Below, in pieces: positions 15,199 to 22,435 of a stretch of 30,319 nucleotides of DNA. Within the stretch, counting starts at the first letter, position 1; each line of letters opens with the position of its first letter. Where the stretch lies: positions 18,732 through 49,050 of the forward strand of contig VAXR01000041.1 of the NCBI GenBank assembly GCA_005885165.1. Reading direction: 5' to 3'. Made by a program: the position numbers and the translations under genes. The notes below the pieces were generated by a model. The model did not search any database, was not told the origin of the DNA, and was given only the letters and a program-made list of their open reading frames with translations. Source of the stretch: Actinomycetota bacterium. GTDB taxonomy: Bacteria > Actinomycetota > Thermoleophilia > Solirubrobacterales > Thermoleophilaceae.

Positions 15199-16743
15199 TC
15201 AGGTGAGGAGCGGGAGGAGGGCCTGGAGCTTGGCCTCGTTCGCCTCGAGCTCCTCCGAGGCCACCGAGTCGCGCACGATGCCCTCGCCGGCGTAGAGGTG
15301 GGCCACGTTGCCGCGCAGGAGCGCGCAGCGGAGCGCGACGCAGAGCTCGCCGTCCTCCGCGGGGTCGGTCCACCCGAGCGGCCCCGCGTACCAGCCGCGG
15401 TCCAAGCCCTCGAGCGCCGGGATCATGGGCAGCGCCCGCTCGGCGGGCTCGCCGCCGACGGCCGGAGTCGGATGCAGCAGCCCCGCCAGCTCCAGGCACG
15501 GCACCGGCTCGGCCAGCTGGGCGCGAATCGGGGAGGCGAGGTGCTGGACGTTCTGGACCTTCACGACCGCCGGCTCGTCGGCGGTCGCCACCCAGACGCT
15601 GACCGGCCGCAGGGCGCGCTCGATCCGACGCGCGACGATGGCCTGCTCCGCCCGGTCCTTGGGCGACTGGAGCAGCTGCTCGGCGAGGAGGCGATCGACC
15701 GCCGGATCGGCGCTGCGCCGCCGGGTCCCCGCCAGGGCGACCGTCTGCGCACGCTGCCCGTCGCGGCGGACGAGCAGCTCCGGCGAGGCGCCCACGAACG
15801 TGGCCTCGGGAGAGGCCGCCAGGTAGCAGAAGCACGCGGGGAAAGCGCTGCGGAGCCCGTCGTAGACCGCCGCGGCGTCGAACGGCTGCGCCGCGTGGAC
15901 GCGCACCTCGCGGGCGATCACAACCTTCTCGATCTCACCGGCCTCGATCCGCTCGACCGCGCGCTGCACCGCCGATGCGAAGTGCTCGGGCGGGGCCGCC
16001 CCGCCGACCTGCGCGGCGACCGCTGGATCCGGGTCGAGCAACGGCATCCGCGCTGGACGCAGGGACCCAACGCGCCGCTCGACCGCTTCCAGGGCTGTCT
16101 CGACTCCTCCTTCGTCGCCTTCTTCGTCCTTCGGTGTGGTTCCAGAGGCAACCTGGCGCTTAGGCCGAACCACCACGTTCACGGTCAACCGTGCCTCACC
16201 CCCGCGCCGCACGAGCGAGACCTCGGGAAGCGCGAGCCGCGCCGAGCCGAGCGACGACCACTCCGGCGTGGCGCCGCCGTCGGCGGCGAAGGCGAAGCCG
16301 CCGATCAGCACGGGACCGGCGCCGGCCGGCGCGGACGGATCGGAACCGAGGTCGTCGACCAGCGCCCCGTCGGTGATCGCGCGCCACTCTCGGGAGACCT
16401 CCGTGAATCGCGTCCGGCCCCGCGGGTCGCGACCCGCAGCCCCCGGTGACTCCTCGCGCCCCGAGCCGCCGACCCACGCGGCCTCCCCGAGCCCGGCCAG
16501 CGCGAAGCGGTCACGGTCGGGATGCTCGAAGCACAGGCAGCGCTCGCCGGGCGACCGCGCCGCCAGCACCGCCGCGGATGCGTCGAGCGCCGGATCGACG
16601 GGCTCCGTGACGCTCACGAGCACCGGGCGGCCGCGGCGCCGGGACAACTCGCTCGCCCGCCGGACGCGCTCCGTCAAACGCTCCCGCCCGCCCGCCGACA
16701 GCGTCAGGGAGGCGCCGCCTCCCCCCGCCAGGTCGGTCCGCAC
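15199..16743 (-). CDS. menF: Isochorismate synthase
   Basis: The 514-residue chorismate-binding enzyme turns chorismate into isochorismate, the entry to menaquinone synthesis. The C-terminal catalytic domain has KVVIAR with the general-base Lys273, FVGASPELLV (316-325), LAGTRRR, HLASPI (401-406), HPTPAVGG (424-431) and YAGEGIV (484-490). The N-terminal half is less conserved, and an acidic linker lies at about 200-215, making it longer than E. coli MenF. It begins at GTG 13 bp after ilvN, so it may be cotranscribed with ilvBN; no own -10 is evident. An entC-type siderophore role is possible by family, but the neighbouring menD makes menaquinone synthesis the better reading. Confidence 0.94.
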   Translation of the reverse strand: MRTDLAGGGGASLTLSAGGRERLTERVRRASELSRRRGRPVLVSVTEPVDPALDASAAVLAARSPGERCLCFEHPDRDRFALAGLGEAAWVGGSGREESPGAAGRDPRGRTRFTEVSREWRAITDGALVDDLGSDPSAPAGAGPVLIGGFAFAADGGATPEWSSLGSARLALPEVSLVRRGGEARLTVNVVVRPKRQVASGTTPKDEEGDEGGVETALEAVERRVGSLRPARMPLLDPDPAVAAQVGGAAPPEHFASAVQRAVERIEAGEIEKVVIAREVRVHAAQPFDAAAVYDGLRSAFPACFCYLAASPEATFVGASPELLVRRDGQRAQTVALAGTRRRSADPAVDRLLAEQLLQSPKDRAEQAIVARRIERALRPVSVWVATADEPAVVKVQNVQHLASPIRAQLAEPVPCLELAGLLHPTPAVGGEPAERALPMIPALEGLDRGWYAGPLGWTDPAEDGELCVALRCALLRGNVAHLYAGEGIVRDSVASEELEANEAKLQALLPLLT

Positions 16744-16756
16744 GCCCGCGGAGCGG

Positions 16757-17314
16757 CTAGGTGGCCGTACGCCCGCGCGAGATGGCGATCTCGCCGGTCC
16801 GCACCATCTCGATCAGCCCGAACGGCCTGACCATCCGCTCGAAGGCCTCGATCTTGTCGTCGGTGCCGGTGATTTCGACGGTCACCGACCGCCGCGATAC
16901 GTCCACTACCTTCCCGCGGAAGATGTCGCTGAACTGCATGATCTGGCCGCGCGAGTCGCCGTCGGCCGAGACCTTGAACAGCGCGAGCTCGCGCGCGATT
17001 GCCTCGTGGGGCTCGAGGTCGCGGATCTTGATCACGTTCACCAGCTTGTGCAGCTGCTTGGTGACCTGATCGATCGGCTGGACGGCCCCGTCCACGGTCA
17101 GCGTCATCCGCGACAGTGTCGGGTCGTCGGTCGGGCCGACCGCGAGCGTCTGGATGTTGAACCCGCGCCGGGAGAAGAGGCCGGCTATGCGCGCCAGCAC
17201 GCCGGGCTTGTTCTCGACCAGCAGCGAGAGGATGTGCTTGCGGCCGGTGTGGATCCCGCCGGCGGCCTCCAGGTCGGCGAGATTCAGGATCTCCTTGGTC
17301 CCCGGCTCCCCCAC
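16757..17314 (-). CDS. ilvN: Acetolactate synthase small (regulatory) subunit
   Basis: The 185-residue protein has an N-terminal ACT domain (about 26-97; HILSLLVENKPGVLARIAGLFSRRGFNIQTLAVG) and a C-terminal ALS-regulatory ACT-like domain (about 110-180). In the family this subunit binds valine and both stimulates and feedback-inhibits IlvB. It starts at GTG 9 bp after the ilvB stop. The first 20 residues are longer than usual for IlvN but are in frame; an internal start is possible. menF follows after 13 bp. Confidence 0.96.
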   Translation of the reverse strand: MGEPGTKEILNLADLEAAGGIHTGRKHILSLLVENKPGVLARIAGLFSRRGFNIQTLAVGPTDDPTLSRMTLTVDGAVQPIDQVTKQLHKLVNVIKIRDLEPHEAIARELALFKVSADGDSRGQIMQFSDIFRGKVVDVSRRSVTVEITGTDDKIEAFERMVRPFGLIEMVRTGEIAISRGRTAT

Positions 17315-17323
17315 GTAAAAGTC

Positions 17324-19000
17324 CTAGCCGACCATGTCCCTCGCGGGCTGCCCCGCGGGGATCATCGGGTAGCAGTTCTCTTCCTTGGTGACCTGGACGT
17401 CGAGCACGACCGGCCCGTCGGCCGCTATCGCCTCGCGCATCGTCTCGACCAGCGTGTCCTTGTCGGTGGCGCGCATGCCGCTCGCGCCGTAGGCCTCCGC
17501 CAGCTTGACCCAGTCGGGCGTGGCGCCCATGTCGACGGCGGAGTAGCGGCCGTCCCAGAAGAGCTCCTGCCACTGCCTCACCATGCCGAGATAGCCGTTG
17601 TTCATGATGAAGACCTTCACCGGGATCTGCTCGGAGACGGCCGTGGCGAGCTCCTGGGAGGTCATCTGCAGCGAGCCGTCGCCGGCCAGGCACACGACCG
17701 TGTCGTCGGGGCAAGCGGCCTTGGCGCCGATCGACGAGGGCAGGCCGAATCCCATCGTCCCGAGGCCGCCCGAGTTGATCCAGCGCCGCGGCTTAGAGAA
17801 GTGGAAGTACTGGGCGCACCACATCTGGTGCTGGCCCACGTCCGAGGTGACGATCGCGTCACCGCCGGTGGCCTCGAACATCGCCTGGATCATGTACTGC
17901 GGCTTGATCTCCGAGTCCTCCGACTCGTCGTAGCGGAGCGGGTAGCGCTCCTGCCACCCGTGGATCCGCTCCCACCAGCCGTCGAGCCGGGTCGAGTCGG
18001 CCTCGAGCGCCCTGTACTCGCGCGTCAGCTTCGGTAGCACGCGCTTGGCGTCGCCAACGATCGGGATGTGCGCGGGGACGTTCTTGGAGATCTCCGCGGG
18101 ATCGATGTCGATGTGGATGAACTTCGCCCGCGGGGCGAACTCGGACAGCTTGCCGGTGATCCGGTCGTCGAAGCGGGCGCCGATCGCGCAGATGAGGTCC
18201 GCTTCGTCCATCGCGTAGTTCGCGGTGCGCGTGCCGTGCATGCCGAGCATCCCGAGCCACTGGTCGTGCGGCGCCGGGAACGCGCCGAGCCCCATCACCG
18301 TGCAGGTGACGGGGAAACGATCCGAGGTGCACAGCTCCCGCAGCTCCTCCGAGGCGTTGGCGTTGATCACGCCCCCGCCCGCATACATCACCGGCCGCCG
18401 GGCGTTGGCCAGGGCCTTGGCGGCGAGCTTGATCTGCTTGACGTTGCCCTCGGTGGTGGGCTGGTAGCCGGGCAGGTGCACCCGATCGACCGGCTCGTAC
18501 TTGATGTCGGCTCGCGAGAGGTCCTGCGGGACGTCGACCAGCACCGGGCCGGGCCGGCCGGTGCGCGCGATGTGGAACGCCTCGTGGATGGCGGCCGGGA
18601 TCTCGCGCGGGTCCTGGATCATGAACGAGTGCTTGACGATCGGCATGGTGATGCCCGTCGTGTCGGCCTCCTGGAAGCCGTCGGTGCCGATCATCTCGGT
18701 CCGGACCTGGCCGGTGAGGAAGACGGTCGGAACCGAGTCCATGACCGCGTCGGCGATCGGGGTGACGAGGTTCGTGGCCCCTGGCCCCGACGTTGCCAGC
18801 GCGACGCCGACCTTCCCAGACGCCTTGGCGTACCCCTCCGCCGCGTGTCCCGCCCCCTGCTCGTGGCGGCACAGGATGTGCCGGACACCGGCGTCGTAGA
18901 GGGCGTCGTAGGTCGGGAGGTTCGCGCCGCCCGGGATCCCGAAGACGGTGTCGACGCCCTCGGCCTTGAGGCACTCCATGATCGCGTCGACCGCACGCAT
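17324..19000 (-). CDS. ilvB: Acetolactate synthase large (catalytic) subunit
   Basis: This 558-residue ThDP/FAD enzyme condenses pyruvate with pyruvate or 2-oxobutyrate, the first common step of branched-chain amino acid synthesis. It has the catalytic Glu47 in RHEQGAGHAAEGYAKASG and the ThDP motif from GDGS (440-443) to NN (467-468), plus the FAD-binding middle domain. The start is ATG at 19000: TAGATT lies exactly 7 bp upstream and includes the TAG stop of the preceding small gene. A transcript from there would have no leader, so ribosome-mediated attenuation, common for ilvB in other bacteria, is not possible at this promoter. The operon continues with ilvN and probably menF. Confidence 0.97.
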   Translation of the reverse strand: MRAVDAIMECLKAEGVDTVFGIPGGANLPTYDALYDAGVRHILCRHEQGAGHAAEGYAKASGKVGVALATSGPGATNLVTPIADAVMDSVPTVFLTGQVRTEMIGTDGFQEADTTGITMPIVKHSFMIQDPREIPAAIHEAFHIARTGRPGPVLVDVPQDLSRADIKYEPVDRVHLPGYQPTTEGNVKQIKLAAKALANARRPVMYAGGGVINANASEELRELCTSDRFPVTCTVMGLGAFPAPHDQWLGMLGMHGTRTANYAMDEADLICAIGARFDDRITGKLSEFAPRAKFIHIDIDPAEISKNVPAHIPIVGDAKRVLPKLTREYRALEADSTRLDGWWERIHGWQERYPLRYDESEDSEIKPQYMIQAMFEATGGDAIVTSDVGQHQMWCAQYFHFSKPRRWINSGGLGTMGFGLPSSIGAKAACPDDTVVCLAGDGSLQMTSQELATAVSEQIPVKVFIMNNGYLGMVRQWQELFWDGRYSAVDMGATPDWVKLAEAYGASGMRATDKDTLVETMREAIAADGPVVLDVQVTKEENCYPMIPAGQPARDMVG

Positions 19001-19007
19001 CGCTCGA

Positions 19008-19013
19008 AATCTA
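19008..19013 (-). promoter_or_regulatory. Predicted -10 element for ilvBN-menF
   Basis: TAGATT on the minus strand ends 7 bp before the ilvB ATG. Its first three bases are the stop codon of the zinc-ribbon gene. Confidence 0.45.
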
Positions 19014-19295
19014 GCGGGCGCTGCGCGGAGCGAGCGCTTCCCGCGGCCAATCGAGGTCCCGCCCGCAGCGCATGCAGACCTGGTCGTGCAATGCGACCAC
19101 GTTTCCGCACTCCTCGCAGCGGCGGCGCAGCTCCTGGCGCTCCCAGCGGTAGAGGATCGCGCCGAGCGTGCCGATCCCCGGCAGCACCGTGCCGATCAGG
19201 AGCCACAGCCAGAAGCTCGAGCCCTTGATCTTCCCGATTATCGCGGCCGAGAGCCCGAAGAAGAACGCGATTACGACGAACTCGAGTCCGCCCAT
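19011..19295 (-). CDS. Small membrane protein with C-terminal zinc ribbon
   Basis: The 94-residue protein has two predicted membrane segments (about 4-21 and 28-49) followed by a four-cysteine zinc ribbon: Cys60-x2-Cys63 and Cys74-x2-Cys77. I do not recognise a named family. The pattern resembles small actinobacterial membrane proteins with a cytoplasmic zinc ribbon and no known function. I chose ATG 19295 because the hydrophobic domain begins right there and the frame before it is not protein-like. It ends 10 bp before ilvB and starts 11 bp after the 57-residue membrane protein gene. TAGGCG, a weak -10-like sequence, sits 8 bp upstream. Confidence 0.72.
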   Translation of the reverse strand: MGGLEFVVIAFFFGLSAAIIGKIKGSSFWLWLLIGTVLPGIGTLGAILYRWERQELRRRCEECGNVVALHDQVCMRCGRDLDWPREALAPRSAR

Positions 19296-19306
19296 CGCCG
19301 ACTCGC

Positions 19307-19480
19307 CTAGAGCAGCCGGTTGAGGGCCCAGATCACCGCGATCACGGCGAGGACCGCAACGACGATCCATGCGATGGCCGTCACCACGCCGATCACGATC
19401 TTCAGCAGGATCCAGCCCGCCACCAGCAGGATGACGATGGCCAGCGCCTTGCCGCCGATGTCCCGGAGCGTTTCGCTCAT
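19307..19480 (-). CDS. Short hydrophobic membrane protein (57 residues)
   Basis: The protein starts MSETLRDIGGKALAIV and is hydrophobic from about residue 12 to 51, enough for one long or two closely packed membrane helices, ending in ALNRLL. No family recognised. It lies 11 bp before the zinc-ribbon membrane protein gene on the same strand, so they are probably cotranscribed. The longer frame that extends upstream overlaps the GNAT gene antisense or out of frame and is not supported. Coding status rests on the compact gene spacing and the clean membrane-protein composition. Confidence 0.62.
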   Translation of the reverse strand: MSETLRDIGGKALAIVILLVAGWILLKIVIGVVTAIAWIVVAVLAVIAVIWALNRLL

Positions 19481-19524
19481 GCCCTCATTCTCGCAGAGGG
19501 CCGCAACCGCCTGGTGGGATTCGT

Positions 19525-20475
19525 TCAGAGCACGTGCGGCGGCCGGGTGGGCGCGTAGCGGTCGAGCCCGGGGAGCGGGACGGAGCACAGGACCCAGCTC
19601 GGCCAGAAGACGTGGAAACCCAGAAGGCGTAGACGGCGCAGAAGCCGCCAGGACAGCGTCGTGGTGTAAACGCTGAGGTGCGCCAGCTCGCCGCCGGCGG
19701 CGACGCGGTCGAGCGCGGCGAGGACGACCGGCATGAGATCCCCGGCCGCCTCGCCGATCGCAGGCCCGATCTCGCCTCCGGCGCTCACCCAGCAGAGCGC
19801 GCTGGGCCGCTCCGCCTCGGGTGGCGAGAAGGCAAGACAGGCGCGGTCGCGGGCGAGGAACGCGTGGAGCTCCGGGCGCTCGTGGGCGATCGCATCGCGC
19901 TCGAGCCTCCCCCACTCCCGGACCGCGCGGTCCGGGGTCAGCACGTGCACCTCGGGCACCGGCGCGTCGCTCTCCTGCGAGCGCCGCAGCCGGTAGTCGT
20001 CGACGGCCGCGCGCATGTGCCAGTGCCCGGCGATCGGCATCACGCCGAAGCCCGTGTAGAGCGAGAGGTCGCTTGGCGCCCCCGCGGCCACGACCACCCT
20101 GCCGACGCCGGAAGCGGGATCCCCCGGCCAGCAACGCTCGAGCAGCGCGCGCCCGATGCCCATGCCCTGGTGACCCGGGTCGACCATCAGCTCGGTCAGC
20201 TCCTCCATGGCGTCGAACCGGACCAGCCGGGCGTAGCCGACCATCTCCCCCGAGTCGTTATCGCAGATCACGTAGCGGCCGCCCGCCCGGGCCGCGATGA
20301 ACTCGATCAGCGGGCGCTGGCGGGCCCAATCCACGCTGATCCTCTCCTCGCTCAGCGGCGGATCGCGCGGGACCGCCCCGTGGCGCGCGGCCGAGTCGTG
20401 CATCGCGCGCTCGGACAACGCGAAGCTGGCCGGGAGGTCGGCGGATGTTCCCTCCCGGAACGACAGGTCCGGCAC
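19525..20475 (-). CDS. GNAT-family N-acetyltransferase, two-domain
   Basis: The N-terminal half of this 316-residue protein is a GNAT domain. Acetyl-CoA-binding motif A is VDPGHQGMGIGRAL (98-111) with the Q/R-x2-G-x-G pattern at Gln103-Gly106-Gly108, preceded by the beta-4 strand ELTELM. The C-terminal half (about 170-316) has similar secondary-structure composition (LSVYTTTLSWRLLRRLRLLGFHV), but no intact pyrophosphate loop, suggesting a degenerate second GNAT domain. The substrate is unknown. The GTG start is supported by TACACT exactly 7 bp upstream. The gene seems monocistronic: 44 bp separate it from the next gene. Confidence 0.8.
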   Translation of the reverse strand: MPDLSFREGTSADLPASFALSERAMHDSAARHGAVPRDPPLSEERISVDWARQRPLIEFIAARAGGRYVICDNDSGEMVGYARLVRFDAMEELTELMVDPGHQGMGIGRALLERCWPGDPASGVGRVVVAAGAPSDLSLYTGFGVMPIAGHWHMRAAVDDYRLRRSQESDAPVPEVHVLTPDRAVREWGRLERDAIAHERPELHAFLARDRACLAFSPPEAERPSALCWVSAGGEIGPAIGEAAGDLMPVVLAALDRVAAGGELAHLSVYTTTLSWRLLRRLRLLGFHVFWPSWVLCSVPLPGLDRYAPTRPPHVL

Positions 20476-20482
20476 GGGCCGC

Positions 20483-20488
20483 AGTGTA
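20483..20488 (-). promoter_or_regulatory. Predicted -10 element for the GNAT gene
   Basis: TACACT on the minus strand ends 7 bp before the GTG at 20475. Confidence 0.45.
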
Positions 20489-20498
20489 CGTGCGCCCG

Positions 20499-20524
20499 GC
20501 GCCCCGGCCGCGGCCGTCCGGCGC
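20499..20524 (-). terminator. GC-rich inverted repeat after the RTX gene
   Basis: GCGCC (20499-20503) pairs with GGCGC (20520-20524), with the 10-bp palindrome GGCCGCGGCC between them (20506-20515). It begins at the stop codon of the RTX gene and ends before the GNAT promoter. There is no U-tract, and inverted repeats arise easily at this GC content, so the terminator call is tentative. Confidence 0.3.
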
Positions 20525-22374
20525 TATCTCACGATCTTGACGCGCTCGCATCCGTGCAAGCGGTCGTGGCGATCCGCGTACACCGTGTCGAAGCCGGATC
20601 CGCAGTCGACGGACTCGGCACGGCCGTCGGCCGCGTAGATCACGTCGTTGCCCGGGCCGGCCCTGAAGGTGTCCCAGCCGGCGCCCCCGACCAGCACATC
20701 CCTGCCGGGGCCGCCAACGAGCAGGTCGTCGTCGCCACCGCCGTACAGGTGGTCGCTCCCCCGGCCGCCGTAGAGGCGGTCCTCCTGCGCGCCGCCGCGA
20801 AGGACGTCGTTGCCGGGCCCGCCGTGGATGACGTCCGCGCCAGAGCCGCCGTCGAGCAGGTCGTTGCCGGCGCCGCCAGAGAGGCAGTCGTTGCCGGCGA
20901 GGCCCTGAAGCGTGTCGTTCCCTGCCAGGCCCTGGATGCTGTCGCGGCCGGTGGTGCCGCGAAGGGTGTCCGAGCGGGCGGTTCCGCGCAGGATCAGCCC
21001 GCAGGGGCCGCGCGCTGGTGTCAGCGGATGACTGCCGTCGCCGTCCGCGCTCTGGTCGTCACCGGCCGGCGGCGTGGCGCTCAGGTCGGAGCCGTCGCCG
21101 TCGTCGGGCCCGATCGCGGCCGGCGCGCCATCGAGGCTGGCGACGCGCAGCGACGTAAGACCGCTCGCATCCGTCTCAGCCCATGCGACGTACGGGGTGC
21201 CATCGATGCCTGTGAGCGGCCCCTGGTTGGCCTGGTTGTAGCCACTAGGCACCGGCGCGACGGTCTCATGATTGATCGGGCCGGGCGTCTCGATCCAGCT
21301 CTTGCCATCCTCGGAGAGTCGGCTCACGTGGAGGGCACCCATGCCGGCGTCGACCCACGATGCGTAGAGCCGGCCGCCGATCACTCTCAGGCTGCCGCCT
21401 TGACGGTCCTCGCCGGCCCCCAGCGACCCACCACCCGCGGGTTGCCAGGCGCCTCCCGTAAACCGGGAAACGACCACCGAACCCGGGCTGCGGACGCCGT
21501 GCCAGAGGACGTAGGGCTCGCCTAGAAATCCGGCCAGATCGAGTAGCACGCCCTGCTGCTTGCCTTGTACCGGACCCGTCACCAATCCGTAGGGACCCAC
21601 GGACCGCCATCGGCGATCGCCGCCGCGTCGGTCGACCGTGACCCCGTCGAAACCCTCCGTGACGGCCGCGTACAACGCCCCATCGAAGACCATCGCGCGC
21701 GGGGTGCGCGGGAGGTTCTGATCCCGAGTAGTCCCGTGTGACACGCGCTCCCACGCGTTCCCGCGCCCCGCGAGCCTCACGACGTCCACTTCGTACTCGA
21801 CCCCGTTGTCCTGGAGATAGGTGATGTAAGGCGTGCCGCCGAAGAACGTGAGGCGGGGCATGGCGGCAAAGAATTGGTAGGTGTCGGGGGGGTTCGGCTT
21901 CGCGTTCGGCGGCAGGTAGTTGATCGCCCAGTCGCGCCCGTCCGGCTCGACCCACTTCTTGCCGTCGCCGCTGAGATGCGCCGCGTGGATCTGCGCGCCG
22001 GGCGGCCGGCGATTCGACTCTGCCCAGGTGACCCAGGGCACCCCTCCCGGGCCCGCGGCGAGCGACGGCGTCTCCGCGTCGTTGCCGAGGTCGTGGTTCA
22101 GTGGCCCCGGCCCCACCCGCAGCCACTTCCCGCCGCCCGGCTCCAGGCGAGCCACCTGGATGACGTAGTTGTGCCCGTTCGACTCGCTCCAGGCCACGTA
22201 GGGAATGCCGCCGATGCGCTTCAGGTCGAAGCCGTGAAGCGCGGCCGAGCTCTGGGTCACCGGATTACCGGCGGCGTGCCAGTCGGCGGCCGCGGCCGCC
22301 GGCAAGGCGAGAGCAACCGCGACGACCGCCGCCCCGATCGAACTCCCGCCTCTGAGGATTCCCCTCGCTTTCAT
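20524..22374 (-). CDS. Secreted protein with seven propeller-like repeats and a C-terminal RTX calcium-binding array
   Basis: The 616-residue product opens with a Sec signal peptide: Lys/Arg-rich start, hydrophobic core at about 12-29, cleavage probably after the alanine run near 30. About residues 35-400 hold seven repeats of the pattern G-x-P-Y-V-x-W-x-E followed 15-20 residues later by W, which suggests a seven-bladed beta-propeller. A Pro/Asp-rich linker follows. Thirteen nonapeptides of the GGxGxDxLx type (20638-20988) then form an RTX beta-roll that folds on binding Ca2+ outside the cell, and a Cys-containing cap (VDCGSGFDTVYADRHDRLHGCE) ends the protein. Function is unknown; adhesin or surface protein is a guess. 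The ATG at 22374 was chosen because it begins the signal peptide. No type I secretion genes are nearby. Confidence 0.85.
   Translation of the reverse strand: MKARGILRGGSSIGAAVVAVALALPAAAAADWHAAGNPVTQSSAALHGFDLKRIGGIPYVAWSESNGHNYVIQVARLEPGGGKWLRVGPGPLNHDLGNDAETPSLAAGPGGVPWVTWAESNRRPPGAQIHAAHLSGDGKKWVEPDGRDWAINYLPPNAKPNPPDTYQFFAAMPRLTFFGGTPYITYLQDNGVEYEVDVVRLAGRGNAWERVSHGTTRDQNLPRTPRAMVFDGALYAAVTEGFDGVTVDRRGGDRRWRSVGPYGLVTGPVQGKQQGVLLDLAGFLGEPYVLWHGVRSPGSVVVSRFTGGAWQPAGGGSLGAGEDRQGGSLRVIGGRLYASWVDAGMGALHVSRLSEDGKSWIETPGPINHETVAPVPSGYNQANQGPLTGIDGTPYVAWAETDASGLTSLRVASLDGAPAAIGPDDGDGSDLSATPPAGDDQSADGDGSHPLTPARGPCGLILRGTARSDTLRGTTGRDSIQGLAGNDTLQGLAGNDCLSGGAGNDLLDGGSGADVIHGGPGNDVLRGGAQEDRLYGGRGSDHLYGGGDDDLLVGGPGRDVLVGGAGWDTFRAGPGNDVIYAADGRAESVDCGSGFDTVYADRHDRLHGCERVKIVR
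20638..20988 (-). repeat. RTX nonapeptide repeat array (13 units of 27 bp)
   Basis: Thirteen consecutive 9-residue units, from RGTARSDTL to RAGPGNDVI, make up this coding repeat. Units 3-7 are near consensus; the first two and the QED and DDD units are degenerate. It encodes a calcium-binding parallel beta-roll. Confidence 0.88.
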
Positions 22375-22409
22375 GCTGCGAATCCGCTCCACGCCCGGAC
22401 CAGATCTCC

Positions 22410-22415
22410 ACAGTA
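22410..22415 (-). promoter_or_regulatory. Predicted -10 element for the RTX gene
   Basis: TACTGT on the minus strand lies 35 bp before the ATG, giving a leader of about 28 nt that contains GGAG. This is one of the few genes here that seems to have a true 5' leader. Confidence 0.33.
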
Positions 22416-22435
22416 GCTGCGATGTTCCCGACGCG

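Noticed and set aside
19001..19010. Possible leader peptide or attenuator before ilvB
   Set aside because: Only 10 bp separate ilvB from the preceding gene and the -10 lies 7 bp before its ATG.
20638..20988. 27-bp periodic repeats considered as a CRISPR or tandem-repeat array
   Set aside because: The period encodes RTX nonapeptides in frame, and the DNA units are too divergent for CRISPR repeats.
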